From NCBI RefSeq assembly GCF_009734445.1, contig NZ_CP046457.1:2102001-2166000 (forward strand): a stretch of DNA of 64,000 nucleotides. The letters are read 5' to 3'. A program made the position numbers and the translations under genes. The stretch's first letter is position 1. The number at the start of each line of letters is the position of its first letter. Under the pieces are notes generated by a model. That model was not told where the DNA came from and made no database searches. It saw only the letters and a program-made list of their open reading frames with translations. This document shows, piece after piece, positions 1-7,548 of this stretch. Source of the DNA: Candidatus Syntrophocurvum alkaliphilum. GTDB taxonomy: Bacteria; Bacillota; Syntrophomonadia; Syntrophomonadales; Syntrophomonadaceae.

Positions 1-34
1 ATCAACAAACAATAAAAGAAATTGCAAAAAAATA

Positions 35-613
35 TTATTTAGTCAAACTTCTTAAGGTGTTCTTTTTGACAATATATTTACCAACAACTAATAAAACTAA
101 TATTGCTCCAATTATAGTAAAAGCATATCTTAAATCCTGAGTGTTAAATAAGGATAAACCTAGTGTAGTATATAAAAATGCAGTGGGAATCTTACCGATA
201 GCTGAAGAAAAGAAAAAACTTTTAAAAGACATACCTCCTAATGCTGCACCAATATTTATAAGAGGTGTTGGTACAACTGGAAAAACTCTTATAAGTATTA
301 CAGTTAAAAAAGCAATACTTGCATCAGTAGTTTGAAAGTTATATCCATAACGAGATTCAAGAAGTTTTATATATTTTGTTGTGCCCCACATCCTACAACA
401 CCAGAAAGCAATTGATGCCCCCAATAATGCTCCTAACCAAGCGAGTAAAAATCCTACTTTAGCACCAAATAATATACCACCAGTAGCTGCTAATATTATA
501 AATGGAAAAACTGGGAAAATAGCCTGGCATGTGAATAGAATAAAAGCTATGGCTGGTGCATAAAAACCAAAGCTATTGATATATTCAGTTAAAATATTTA
601 TATCAACACCCAC
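35..613 (-). CDS. TVP38/TMEM64 (VTT/DedA-like) membrane protein
   Basis: A 192-residue integral membrane protein that looks like the TVP38/TMEM64 (VTT domain, SNARE-associated/DedA-like) family. The sequence shows several hydrophobic helices and the family's conserved core: a glycine-rich stretch near residue 45-65 (ATGGILFG, GALLGASIAF) and R-x-F-P-x-x-P-x-x-x-x-N-x-x-x-x near residues 108-125. Members are thought to act in lipid or small-solute transport across the membrane, but the substrate here cannot be told. It starts with GTG, preceded on the minus strand by an AGGAG ribosome site. It stands alone, divergent from the gene at 841. The stop lies close to the window edge but the gene is complete. 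Confidence 0.82.
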   Translation of the reverse strand: MGVDINILTEYINSFGFYAPAIAFILFTCQAIFPVFPFIILAATGGILFGAKVGFLLAWLGALLGASIAFWCCRMWGTTKYIKLLESRYGYNFQTTDASIAFLTVILIRVFPVVPTPLINIGAALGGMSFKSFFFSSAIGKIPTAFLYTTLGLSLFNTQDLRYAFTIIGAILVLLVVGKYIVKKNTLRSLTK

Positions 614-840
614 TAAATCGTACTCCTAATTATATTAAAAATTTTTTCAAATAAATTTCTTTTATAGTTATTAATAATATGCTAAAAAGCAAAAATATTA
701 ATAACAATACTTTGCCCAGTAGTTTAATTTATTATAAACGTTTATTAGAAAAATGTATTTGCATAATTATCTCGTAATAAGCGAATCATATTAGAAGAAA
801 ATGAAGAATTTTAATTTTTTATAAAAGGAGGGGCTATTAA

Positions 841-1170
841 TTGATAGGAGCAGTAGTTAGATTTGTAGTAGCAGCAATAGTTTTAATGGCTGTAGGTTGG
901 CTAGTACCAGGATTTGCAGTAGATGGGTTTATTGGAGCTTTAATAGCTGCGGCAGTAATAGCGATTATAGGTTATGCAGTAGAAGCAATTCTTGGTGAAG
1001 AAATTTCACCTCGTAATAGAGGTGTAGTTGGTTTTGTTACTGCAGCGGTAGTAATTTACCTTGCACAATTTATAATACCACAATTTTTAACAGCAACAAT
1101 ATTAGGTGCAATATTAGCTGCACTAGTTATTGGTATTATAGATATGGTTGTGCCTACAACAGTCCGTTAA
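841..1170 (+). CDS. small hydrophobic membrane protein, phage-holin-4/YvlD-like
   Basis: A 109-residue, very hydrophobic protein with three or four predicted membrane helices rich in Ala, Ile and Val. The pattern of paired helices with V-P-G-F near residue 24 and a polar break at residues 55-62 (EEISPRNR) resembles the 'phage holin family 4' (YvlD-like) proteins that are common as chromosomal genes in Clostridia. No phage genes surround it, so a lysis role is not implied. The start is TTG behind a strong AGGAGG site about ten bases upstream. A good terminator follows directly, so it is probably monocistronic. The family call is tentative. Confidence 0.55.
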   Translation: MIGAVVRFVVAAIVLMAVGWLVPGFAVDGFIGALIAAAVIAIIGYAVEAILGEEISPRNRGVVGFVTAAVVIYLAQFIIPQFLTATILGAILAALVIGIIDMVVPTTVR

Positions 1171-1195
1171 AAAATTAAAGTTCAAATCAAATGCT

Positions 1196-1232
1196 AAAAG
1201 AGGAAGCGAAAGCTTCTTCTTTTTTTTGGTGT
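1196..1232 (+). terminator. rho-independent terminator
   Basis: A stem of about ten pairs (AAGAGGAAGC with GCTTCTTCTT, one G-U pair) closes a GAAA tetraloop and runs into eight or more T residues. It ends the transcript of the small membrane protein upstream. Confidence 0.85.
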
Positions 1233-1245
1233 AAATTAATATTGT

Positions 1246-1331
1246 GATTCTGCTGCAAAAAGTGACTACAAAAAACATAAGGCTAAACTCAGGCGATTTT
1301 ATAGACTGAGTTTAGCCTTTCGCAGTGGAAC
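1246..1331 (+). mobile_element. MITE-like repeat, copy A (86 bp)
   Basis: A non-coding element beginning GATTCTGCTGCAAAAAG and ending GCAGTGGAAC. Its ends match the ends of the longer element at 41255-41481 read in reverse: the shared left end continues into a GTGACTACAA-like stretch and AAGGCT, and the right end shares TAGACTGAGTTTAGCC. The interior is a near-perfect hairpin (AAGGCTAAACTCAG with CTGAGTTTAGCCTT). No ORF is inside it. It sits between two genes, 85 bp upstream of the CvpA-family gene. A third, decayed half-copy lies near 19643. Confidence 0.6.
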
Positions 1332-1385
1332 AAATGTTCATTGTAATTAATAGAGCTACAGACAAATAGCTTACAAATAACAGTG

Positions 1386-1394
1386 TGTTATAAT
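1386..1394 (+). promoter_or_regulatory. extended -10 promoter
   Basis: TGTTATAAT is an exact extended -10 element (TGn-TATAAT) 23 bases before the start codon of the CvpA-family gene. A good -35 is not obvious, which is usual for extended -10 promoters. Confidence 0.5.
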
Positions 1395-1416
1395 TTGATA
1401 GAGGTGAATTTACAGT

Positions 1417-2052
1417 ATGAATATTTTAGATATTATTTTTATAATCTTTATTATTTTAGGAATTTTTATTGGATTTAAACGTGGTTTTATTAGCACATTA
1501 GGCAGAATTTTAAGTGTTGTTTTAGGAATATTTATGGCAATTAAATATAGTAGAGAATTAGCTGCTTATAATGAAGATGCATTTGGAATTATAAGTTATT
1601 TTTCTTCATTTTTTGATGAAAAATTATCGCTACCAGTTTTATTTCCTAATGATCCAATTGTAAACTTATTTATTACTAATCAAAATATTAGCTTTTTACA
1701 AGATGGAGCAATGTATTTAGCATATCTAATTACTATTTTATTATGTTTTTTATTAATATTTTTAATAGTCAGTAAAATATCGTTATTTATATTATCATTA
1801 TTAAACAACCTAATTAATTATAGTATATTAGGATTTTTTAATAGATTAGCAGGAATGTTTTTCGGAGGACTAAAAAACTTTATTATTATTGTTGTTATAT
1901 TGGGATTTAGTTACCCTGCTATAAAACTAGCTGCTAATATGGGAATAGAAACAGCTTCGAGCGCAAAAAATGCAATACAAAATTCTATGTTATCACCAAT
2001 TTTACTAGAGACATTTACGAACCTAAGTGAACTAGTGGGTATTTGGGTATAG
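1417..2052 (+). CDS. CvpA family membrane protein
   Basis: A 211-residue protein with four membrane helices and the typical CvpA (colicin V production) start: an N-terminal helix pair around a G-F-K-R-G-F motif (residues 19-24) followed by an L-x-x-I-x-x-V-x-G-I helix. CvpA proteins are inner-membrane proteins of uncertain biochemical role, often near division or peptidoglycan genes. The start is ATG with GAGGTG upstream. The gene is followed after 54 bp by an M18 aminopeptidase, which may share its transcript. Length fits the family. Confidence 0.8.
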   Translation: MNILDIIFIIFIILGIFIGFKRGFISTLGRILSVVLGIFMAIKYSRELAAYNEDAFGIISYFSSFFDEKLSLPVLFPNDPIVNLFITNQNISFLQDGAMYLAYLITILLCFLLIFLIVSKISLFILSLLNNLINYSILGFFNRLAGMFFGGLKNFIIIVVILGFSYPAIKLAANMGIETASSAKNAIQNSMLSPILLETFTNLSELVGIWV

Positions 2053-2106
2053 TAATAGGATGATTTGGAAATATATGAATAGTAAAAGATAAAAGGGGGA
2101 AACAAC

Positions 2107-3483
2107 ATGAAAAAAAACCAACCTAATACAGCATGGGAACGCTTGACTGATAAAGAAATTAACGATGCTTATAATTTTTGTAATGGATACAAGCATTTTT
2201 TAAATATTGCCAAAACAGAACGAGAAGCTACAGAATATATAGTTAATGAAGCACTTAGTGCAGGATTTAAACGCATAGAAGAAATGAACTCAATAGAAGC
2301 AGGTCAAAAAATTTTAGTAGAGCAAAAAGGTAAAGTAGCTGCACTTATTGTAGTGGGAGAAGAACCAATTTATAATGGGTTAAATATTATAGCCTCACAT
2401 ACCGACTCACCACGCTTAGACTTGAAACCACGGCCAATGTATGAAGACGATGGGTTAGCTTTTTTTAAAACTCATTATTATGGAGGAATAAAAAAGTACC
2501 ATTGGTTAGCAATACCACTTGCTCTTCATGGTGTAGTAATAAAAAAGGATGGTTCATGTATAAAAATTAATATTGGTGAGAGTGAAGAAGATATAACTTT
2601 TACAATAGCAGATTTATTGCCACATTTAGCAAAAGATCAAATGGAGAAAAAAATGTCAGAAGCTATAAGTGGTGAAGGTTTAAATGCACTTATAGGTACT
2701 AGGTATAACAAAGACAATGGTGATAAATCTATTAAAGCATATTTAAAAGAAATATTAAAAAGTGAATATAACATTGAAGAAGATGATTTTACTAGTGCAG
2801 AACTGCAACTAGTACCAGCATTAAAAGCAAAAGATTTAGGATTTGATCGTAGTATGGTAGCTGGCTATGGGCAAGACGATAGAGTTAGTGCATATTGTTC
2901 GTTAAAAGCTATATTGGAAACAGATAAACCCCCAAAAACAGCTATGTGCTTATTTGTTGATAAAGAAGAAATAGGAAGTATGGGCAATACTGGTTTGCAA
3001 TCACTATTAATTGAGAATATTACTGCAGAGCTATTACATTTAGATGGAAATGATAGTTATCATGTTTTGCGCAATACGCTCATGAAATCTTATGCATTAT
3101 CAGCTGATGTTAATGCAGCAGTTGACCCTAATTATCCAGAAGTCTTCGAGAAAATGAATAATAGCTCTTTATCAAAAGGTGTAGTTCTTACAAAATATAC
3201 AGGGTCAAGGGGTAAATCAGTTTCTAATGATGCTAATCCAGAGTATGTAGCTAAAATCAGGAACTTATTTGATAGTAACAACATAGAATGGCAGGTTGGG
3301 GAACTTGGAAAAGTAGATATTGGTGGAGGAGGTACTGTAGCACAATACATTGCCTATTATGGCATAGAAGTTGTTGATTGTGGAGTTGCTATATTAGGTA
3401 TGCATTCACCTTTTGAAATAGCAAGTAAAGCTGATATATATATGTCATATAAAGCTTATAAGGCTTTTTTTAAAGATTTATAA
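2107..3483 (+). CDS. M18 family zinc aminopeptidase
   Basis: A 458-residue cytosolic aminopeptidase of family M18 (aspartyl/leucyl aminopeptidase, ApeA/Lap4 type). It removes N-terminal residues from peptides using two metal ions. The signature residues are visible in order: His in SHTDSPR (near residue 98), Asp in GQDDR (near 258), Glu-Glu in DKEEIGS (near 294), Asp in LSADVNAA (near 338) and His in GMHSPFE (near 435). The HYYGGIKKYHW stretch near 122 is also typical. The start ATG has AAAGGGGG upstream. selD follows after 23 bp, so the two may be co-transcribed. Substrate preference cannot be read from the sequence. Confidence 0.92.
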   Translation: MKKNQPNTAWERLTDKEINDAYNFCNGYKHFLNIAKTEREATEYIVNEALSAGFKRIEEMNSIEAGQKILVEQKGKVAALIVVGEEPIYNGLNIIASHTDSPRLDLKPRPMYEDDGLAFFKTHYYGGIKKYHWLAIPLALHGVVIKKDGSCIKINIGESEEDITFTIADLLPHLAKDQMEKKMSEAISGEGLNALIGTRYNKDNGDKSIKAYLKEILKSEYNIEEDDFTSAELQLVPALKAKDLGFDRSMVAGYGQDDRVSAYCSLKAILETDKPPKTAMCLFVDKEEIGSMGNTGLQSLLIENITAELLHLDGNDSYHVLRNTLMKSYALSADVNAAVDPNYPEVFEKMNNSSLSKGVVLTKYTGSRGKSVSNDANPEYVAKIRNLFDSNNIEWQVGELGKVDIGGGGTVAQYIAYYGIEVVDCGVAILGMHSPFEIASKADIYMSYKAYKAFFKDL

Positions 3484-3506
3484 ATGCAAAGGGGAGGTGC
3501 TCTTTT

Positions 3507-4544
3507 ATGGATCAAGAGACTAGGCTAACTAGTATGGTTAGAGCAGCTGGGTGAGCAGCAAAAATAGGTCCGGGGACCTTAGATAAAATTTTAGATGAAT
3601 TTGTACCACCTACTGATCCAAGAATAATGGTTGGGATTAATACCAAAGATGATGCAGGAGTTTATAAGCTAAACAATGAAACTGCACTTATACAAACTAT
3701 GGATTTTTTTACTCCTATGGTTGACGATGCGTATACATTTGGGCAGATTGCAGCTGTTAATGCTTTAAACGATGTATATGCAATGGGAGGTAAACCTTTA
3801 TTAGCAATGAATATTGTTTGCTATCCTAAGTGTGAAGATATGGAAACTTTAAAACAAATTCTTTTGGGTGGATTAGATAAGATTAAGGAGGCAGAGGCCC
3901 ACCTGGTGGGAGGACATACAATTGATGATAATGAACCTAAATATGGTTTATCAGTGACTGGTCTAGTACATCCAGATAAATTGATTACAAATTCTAAGGC
4001 ACAAGTTTCCGATGTTCTTTTTCTAACAAAACCGATTGGAAATGGCATAATATCAACAGCAATAAAAGCAGAACTTGCATCAATAGAGGTAGAACAGAAT
4101 GCAATAAAATGGATGTGTCAACTTAGTAAAAAGGCAACTGAAGCTATGCAAGAAATTATGCCAAATGCTGCAACTGATGTAACTGGTTTTGGGTTTTTAG
4201 GACATCTATATGAAATTGCTATAGCTAGTGATGTAAAGATAGAGGTATACTCTGACAAAGTTCCTTTCATGAAAGGTGCTAAAGAATTTGCTAATATGGG
4301 AATGGTTCCGGGTGGTGCTTATTCCAATAAAGAGTATTTAAAAGAATTAGTAGTTTTCTCGGAGAATGTTGATGTAGCAACTCAAGACTTGCTTTTCTCA
4401 CCAGAAACAGCTGGGGGTTTAATTATTTGTGTTAATGAAGAAAATGCTTTTGTTTTTGAAAAAGAGATGAAAAAAAGAAAATGTGAATATCACATGGTTG
4501 GAAGAGTAGTAGATAAAGGGTTTTCTAAAATTAAAGTAAAATAG
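3507..4544 (+). CDS. selD: selenide, water dikinase SelD, selenocysteine-containing
   Basis: SelD makes selenophosphate from selenide and ATP, the selenium donor for selenocysteine and selenouridine. Translation from ATG 3507 (AGGGGAGG-like site upstream) meets an in-frame TGA at 3552-3554, residue 16. Reading it as selenocysteine gives AAG-U-AAK, exactly where other SelD proteins carry the catalytic Cys or Sec. The frame then continues without a break to 4544, giving 345 residues, the normal family length. Downstream come the conserved D-F-F-T-P-M-V-D-D segment, the glycine-rich GGHT motif and N-x-A-T-D-V-T-G-F-G. A hairpin just 3' of the TGA fits a bacterial SECIS. An ATG-only gene call would start wrongly at 3627 and lose the active site. 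The organism must therefore have SelA, SelB and SelC elsewhere. Confidence 0.95.
3552..3580 (+). promoter_or_regulatory. selenocysteine UGA codon and bSECIS hairpin
   Basis: The UGA at 3552-3554 is followed by a hairpin, AGGTC (3566-3570) pairing with GACCT (3575-3579) around the loop CGGG (3571-3574). The G-containing apical loop begins 17 bases after the UGA, within the spacing known for bacterial SECIS elements that bind SelB. The hairpin and distance are seen directly. The SelB function is inferred. Confidence 0.75.
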
Positions 4545-4562
4545 CCTTGGGGGAGGGAAGTA

Positions 4563-4757
4563 ATGCAGAGAAAGGAATTTAAATTAGGTGATATAGTTAA
4601 AATGAAAAAGAAGCATCCTTGTGGTAGTTATAATTGGGAAGTGACTAGAATGGGTGCTGACATAAAGATCAAATGTTTAGGTTGTAATAGGGTAGTTATG
4701 ATGCCTAGAATAAAGTTTGAAAAAGGTATGCTTAGAGTAGAAAATGAGAGTAAATAA
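4563..4757 (+). CDS. DUF951 family protein
   Basis: A 64-residue basic protein of the DUF951 family, widespread in Firmicutes and of unknown function. It begins with the typical F-x-L-G-D-I-V-x-M-K-K-x-H-P-C-G and ends with a K-C-L-G-C-x-R-V-V-M-x-P-R segment. The three Cys residues could form part of a small metal or nucleic-acid-binding fold, which is speculation. The ATG follows a GGGGGAGG site and lies 18 bp after selD, so it probably belongs to the same transcript. Length and motifs match the family closely. Confidence 0.9.
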   Translation: MQRKEFKLGDIVKMKKKHPCGSYNWEVTRMGADIKIKCLGCNRVVMMPRIKFEKGMLRVENESK

Positions 4758-4819
4758 GCACATTTCCTTACTTAAGGACATAAAATATAGTACATCCATG
4801 TGCCTTAAGGAGGGGAACT

Positions 4820-5035
4820 ATGAAAAGGTTAAAAGTTGTATCTGAAAAAGGCTTTTATAAAGGAGATTTAGTAACAGTAAAGACACTATCTAAAGATGAA
4901 CGTTTTTGTATTATTGGGTTTAAAGAAAACGATGGGCAAGATATAGCTGTTCTTAAAGCTTTGTTTAATGATATGTATATTATAGAAAAACCTGTTAGTG
5001 AGCTTAACAATTTACTTATTAAAGGACACTTATAA
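4820..5035 (+). CDS. small uncharacterised protein (71 aa)
   Basis: A 71-residue protein that I do not recognise. Its sequence is mixed alpha/beta in character, with a Lys-rich N-terminus (MKRLKVV), no membrane segment and no signal. The ATG has a strong AAGGAGGGG site seven bases upstream, which supports translation. It lies between DUF951 and the promoter of the rpsF operon. An imperfect inverted repeat (GCACAT at 4758 with ATGTGC at 4797) precedes it and might act as a weak terminator or a regulatory hairpin. Confidence 0.6.
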   Translation: MKRLKVVSEKGFYKGDLVTVKTLSKDERFCIIGFKENDGQDIAVLKALFNDMYIIEKPVSELNNLLIKGHL

Positions 5036-5049
5036 AAAATGTAATTTTC

Positions 5050-5078
5050 TTGCATCACAAAAATATTACTGGTATAAT
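5050..5078 (+). promoter_or_regulatory. sigma-A promoter of the rpsF operon
   Basis: TTGCAT (5050-5055), a 17-base spacer and a perfect TATAAT (5073-5078). Transcription should start close to 5085, exactly where the folded leader begins. Confidence 0.8.
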
Positions 5079-5083
5079 CATTC

Positions 5084-5150
5084 TCAGTCCCTGTTCCGGA
5101 AAAGTCCGGGACCATTACCCGACTGGGTTAGTCCATAGGGAGGAGGTGTA
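5084..5150 (+). promoter_or_regulatory. probable S6:S18 ribosomal protein leader
   Basis: Between the promoter and rpsF, CAGTC (5085-5089) can pair with GACTG (5121-5125). This encloses a strong hairpin, TTCCGGA with TCCGGGA around AAAG, and an unpaired ACC-ATTACCC strand. The position in front of rpsF-ssb-rpsR and the C-rich internal loop fit the known S6:S18-binding leader, by which the S6-S18 pair represses its own operon. The folding is seen in the sequence. The regulatory role rests on family knowledge. Confidence 0.6.
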
Positions 5151-5155
5151 TTTAT

Positions 5156-5458
5156 ATGCGCACTTATGAGATGATGTTCATCTTAAGGCCGGATCTATCT
5201 GAAGAGGAAGTTACTGAAACTAAAGAAAGACTACAAAATATTATTTCTCAGTTTGGTGGCGAATTTGAGACTGAAGCAGGTGGATGGGGCAGAAAGCGTT
5301 TGGCTTATCCTATTGAGGATTACCAAGAAGGTGTTTATGTTCTTTGGTACTTTAAAGGAAAGTCAGAAACTATAGATGAGTTGGACAGGATTATGAAAAT
5401 TTCTGACAATATATTGCGCCATATCATTATCCGCAAAGATCAAAATAATGCTTCTTAG
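5156..5458 (+). CDS. rpsF: 30S ribosomal protein S6
   Basis: A 100-residue ribosomal protein S6, a component of the central domain of the 30S subunit that binds next to S18. The start MRTYEMMFILRPDL and the GRKRLAYPI and R-x-D motifs are typical. Its ATG has a GGAGGAGG site. It is first in the rpsF-ssb-rpsR operon, the usual order in Firmicutes, and lies just behind a leader likely bound by the S6:S18 complex. The ssb gene begins 17 bp after its stop. Confidence 0.97.
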   Translation: MRTYEMMFILRPDLSEEEVTETKERLQNIISQFGGEFETEAGGWGRKRLAYPIEDYQEGVYVLWYFKGKSETIDELDRIMKISDNILRHIIIRKDQNNAS

Positions 5459-5474
5459 CTTGGGGGGAGTTTTT

Positions 5475-5912
5475 TTGTTAAACAAAGTTATATTAATAGG
5501 GCGTCTTACCCGCGACCCTGAATTAAGATATACACCCAATGGAAATGCAGTATGTCAATTTTCCTTAGCGGTTAACCGCAAGTTCAAAAAAGATGAAGCA
5601 GACTTTATTGACATAGTAACTTGGAGAGGATTAGCCGAAAACTGTGCACAATACCTTGGAAAAGGAAGTTTAGCAGCAGTAGAAGGAAGAATCCAAATAA
5701 GGTCTTATGAAAATCAAGAAGGCCAAAAACGTAGAGTTACTGAGGTAATAGCGGATGATGTTAGATTTCTAGGTGGAAAGACAAGCTCTAATCCTAGTAG
5801 AGCTAGTTCTGGATCAAGTCAACCAAAGGATGATAACTGGGAAGACTTGGGCAAAGAAATAAGTTTAGATGATATAGATTTAGTAGATGGGGATGAAGAA
5901 ATTCCATTTTAA
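5475..5912 (+). CDS. ssb: single-stranded DNA-binding protein
   Basis: A 145-residue SSB that coats single-stranded DNA in replication, repair and recombination. It shows the OB-fold N-terminus (MLNKVILIGRLTRDPELRYT), a Ser/Gly-rich linker and the acidic partner-binding tip DEEIPF at the C-terminus. I place the start at TTG 5475, behind the GGGGGG(A)G site at 5462. A longer frame reaches ATG 5448 inside rpsF, but that adds residues not found in SSBs and would put the ribosome site inside the protein. It is the middle gene of the rpsF-ssb-rpsR operon. Confidence 0.95.
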   Translation: MLNKVILIGRLTRDPELRYTPNGNAVCQFSLAVNRKFKKDEADFIDIVTWRGLAENCAQYLGKGSLAAVEGRIQIRSYENQEGQKRRVTEVIADDVRFLGGKTSSNPSRASSGSSQPKDDNWEDLGKEISLDDIDLVDGDEEIPF

Positions 5913-5930
5913 AGTAGGAGGTTAGACAAC

Positions 5931-6155
5931 TTGAAAAAAGATAAACGCAAAAAAAGACGCCAATGCAATTTTTGCGCTGATAAAGTAGAAAGCATCGATT
6001 ATAAAGATTTAGCAAAAATGCGTAGATATATTACTGAAAGAGGCAAGATTTTACCTCGTAGAATTACTGGAAACTGTGCACACCACCAAAGACAGTTAAC
6101 AGCGGAAATCAAAAAAGGAAGAATAATGGCACTTTTACCTTATGCATCAGAATAA
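5931..6155 (+). CDS. rpsR: 30S ribosomal protein S18
   Basis: A 74-residue S18, the S6 partner in the 30S platform. The conserved [22 protein letters not shown] block is present. It carries C-N-F-C near residue 12 plus N-C-A-H-H near residue 47. These Cys/His residues resemble the zinc-binding ('C+') form of S18, which is an inference. The start is TTG with AGGAGG upstream. A strong terminator follows, ending the operon. Confidence 0.96.
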   Translation: MKKDKRKKRRQCNFCADKVESIDYKDLAKMRRYITERGKILPRRITGNCAHHQRQLTAEIKKGRIMALLPYASE

Positions 6156-6163
6156 ACATAAAA

Positions 6164-6202
6164 AATTAGCCCTCACAACCAATGAGGGCTAATTACATTT
6201 TT
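6164..6202 (+). terminator. rho-independent terminator of the rpsF operon
   Basis: A perfect 12-bp stem, AATTAGCCCTCA with TGAGGGCTAATT, with a short loop and a following T-rich tract (ACATTTTTTT). Confidence 0.93.
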
Positions 6203-6265
6203 TTCCAAATAAGAAGGAAAATCAAAGAGCTTAACGAAAGACATATAAATGGAGGTGTATGTCTT

Positions 6266-6586
6266 TTGAATGCAAAAAGTAAAGAAATAGATGTAGCAAA
6301 AAATTTTAAGTTAATAGAGTGGCTTAAGGCTGAGTTAGTAGAGTCAGTAGCTGTTTTTTTTAAATCTTTAACAACTACTAAAAAAGAAGTTACTAGTGAT
6401 GCACTAGCAACTATAATAATAATTACTTATTTATTAGGAAGAAGAGTAGGGGTTAGCTTTGATAATATTGATACACAATTAAAAAACAAACTAAATACTA
6501 GCATTGAGGATTCCCACGAGGTAGAAGAATGGTATGGAGACCTTTCCGAACTGCTTGCCTATTTTGAAAATAAAAAGAGGTGGTAA
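6266..6586 (+). CDS. MazG-like family protein
   Basis: A 106-residue all-helical protein resembling the MazG-like family found beside ribosomal protein genes in Clostridia. MazG-related proteins bind or cleave nucleotides, but the full E-x-x-E...E-x-x-D metal motif is not obvious here, so enzymatic activity is uncertain. The best start is TTG 6266, nine bases after GGAGGTG. An upstream in-frame start at 6182 lies in the terminator and is unlikely. Its end is three bases from the next gene's start, so it is translationally coupled to DUF2232, rplI and lonC. Confidence 0.6.
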   Translation: MNAKSKEIDVAKNFKLIEWLKAELVESVAVFFKSLTTTKKEVTSDALATIIIITYLLGRRVGVSFDNIDTQLKNKLNTSIEDSHEVEEWYGDLSELLAYFENKKRW

Positions 6587-6588
6587 GT

Positions 6589-7536
6589 ATGTCTGCATTT
6601 GTATTACTTGTACTAATATCACTACTAGCATGTATAGCAATGATATTTCTGCCTGTTTTTTCATACATAGCAGCTATTATTTGGGGAGTTGCATTAATAT
6701 TTAGTGGATTTAAGTTAGAGAAAAATCAAATAATAATAATTTTTGGTACAAATATTTTGCTGTTATTCGGTCTTACCGGAGACAGCACTTTGTTTTTTTA
6801 TCTATTATTTTTTGGATTACCTGCTATAGTAATGAGTATTTTAGCTAATAAACAAAAGGGTTATTATGAGCTACAAAAATGGGGGATAGCATCAGCGGTT
6901 ATTGGTGTTACACTATTTATGACTACTTCTTATTTAATTTTAGGTGACATTGGAATTAATGAATTTAATGAAGAATTAAATAACTACATGGAAGAATCCA
7001 TTGTTTGGTATGAGGAGTCTGGATTACTTGAGGTTTACGAAGACTTAGGAATTACAAAAGATGAAATAGTTTCTACTATGGAAGACTTGTTTTTTAACAT
7101 AAGTAGACATTTACCTGCTATTTATTTTCTTCAAGCAATTTTTGCAGTATTTCTAATGCTATATTTAACCTTATATCTAAGCAAAAAGCGAGACCTTAAT
7201 TACTTAGAAAAAAGACCATTTACCCAAGAAATAATGCCTTGGCAGCTTGTATGGGTATTCATATTAGCGTTGTCATTGTGGTTATTTGGTAGGGAAGATA
7301 TGGCACCTATTTATTTTGTGGGATCTAACATTATTGCAGTTAAGGTACCAATTATTATATACTTTGGGCTAGCTGCAATATTATATAGAATTCAGATTAT
7401 AAAAAGCAAACTAAAAACTGTTCTTATCATAATATTAGTTTTATTAACAATGTTTTTACCTTTATCAATAATAGTATTTTTAACACTAATAGGGTTGTTT
7501 GATGCTTTGATTGATTATAGAAAGGTAAGAACTTAA
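6589..7536 (+). CDS. DUF2232 (YybS-like) membrane protein
   Basis: A 315-residue protein with about eight membrane helices, matching the DUF2232/YybS family by topology, length and position just upstream of rplI. Residues 125-160 form an acidic, probably extracytoplasmic loop between helices. Function is unknown; YybS-like proteins are often predicted to be ECF-type substrate-binding or cell-envelope proteins. I choose ATG 6589, behind AGAGGTGG, over the GTG at 6580. It overlaps nothing and is followed 12 bp later by rplI. Confidence 0.82.
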   Translation: MSAFVLLVLISLLACIAMIFLPVFSYIAAIIWGVALIFSGFKLEKNQIIIIFGTNILLLFGLTGDSTLFFYLLFFGLPAIVMSILANKQKGYYELQKWGIASAVIGVTLFMTTSYLILGDIGINEFNEELNNYMEESIVWYEESGLLEVYEDLGITKDEIVSTMEDLFFNISRHLPAIYFLQAIFAVFLMLYLTLYLSKKRDLNYLEKRPFTQEIMPWQLVWVFILALSLWLFGREDMAPIYFVGSNIIAVKVPIIIYFGLAAILYRIQIIKSKLKTVLIIILVLLTMFLPLSIIVFLTLIGLFDALIDYRKVRT

Positions 7537-7548
7537 GGAGGGATTTAA

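Noticed and set aside
141-563. Plus-strand frames opposite the VTT membrane protein
   Set aside because: They are shadows of the minus-strand gene and have no ribosome sites or recognisable domains.
841-1170. Holin-like protein as a sign of a prophage
   Set aside because: No phage structural, integrase or lysis genes lie nearby. Such holin-like proteins are common chromosomal genes.
3552-3554. TGA as a real stop that would make selD a pseudogene or start it at 3627
   Set aside because: The TGA falls at the catalytic Cys/Sec position of SelD, the frame is open and conserved on both sides, and a SECIS-like hairpin follows.
5448-5474. ATG start for ssb inside rpsF
   Set aside because: It would place the GGGGGGAG site within the protein and add nine residues not seen in SSBs. 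TTG 5475 fits the family start.
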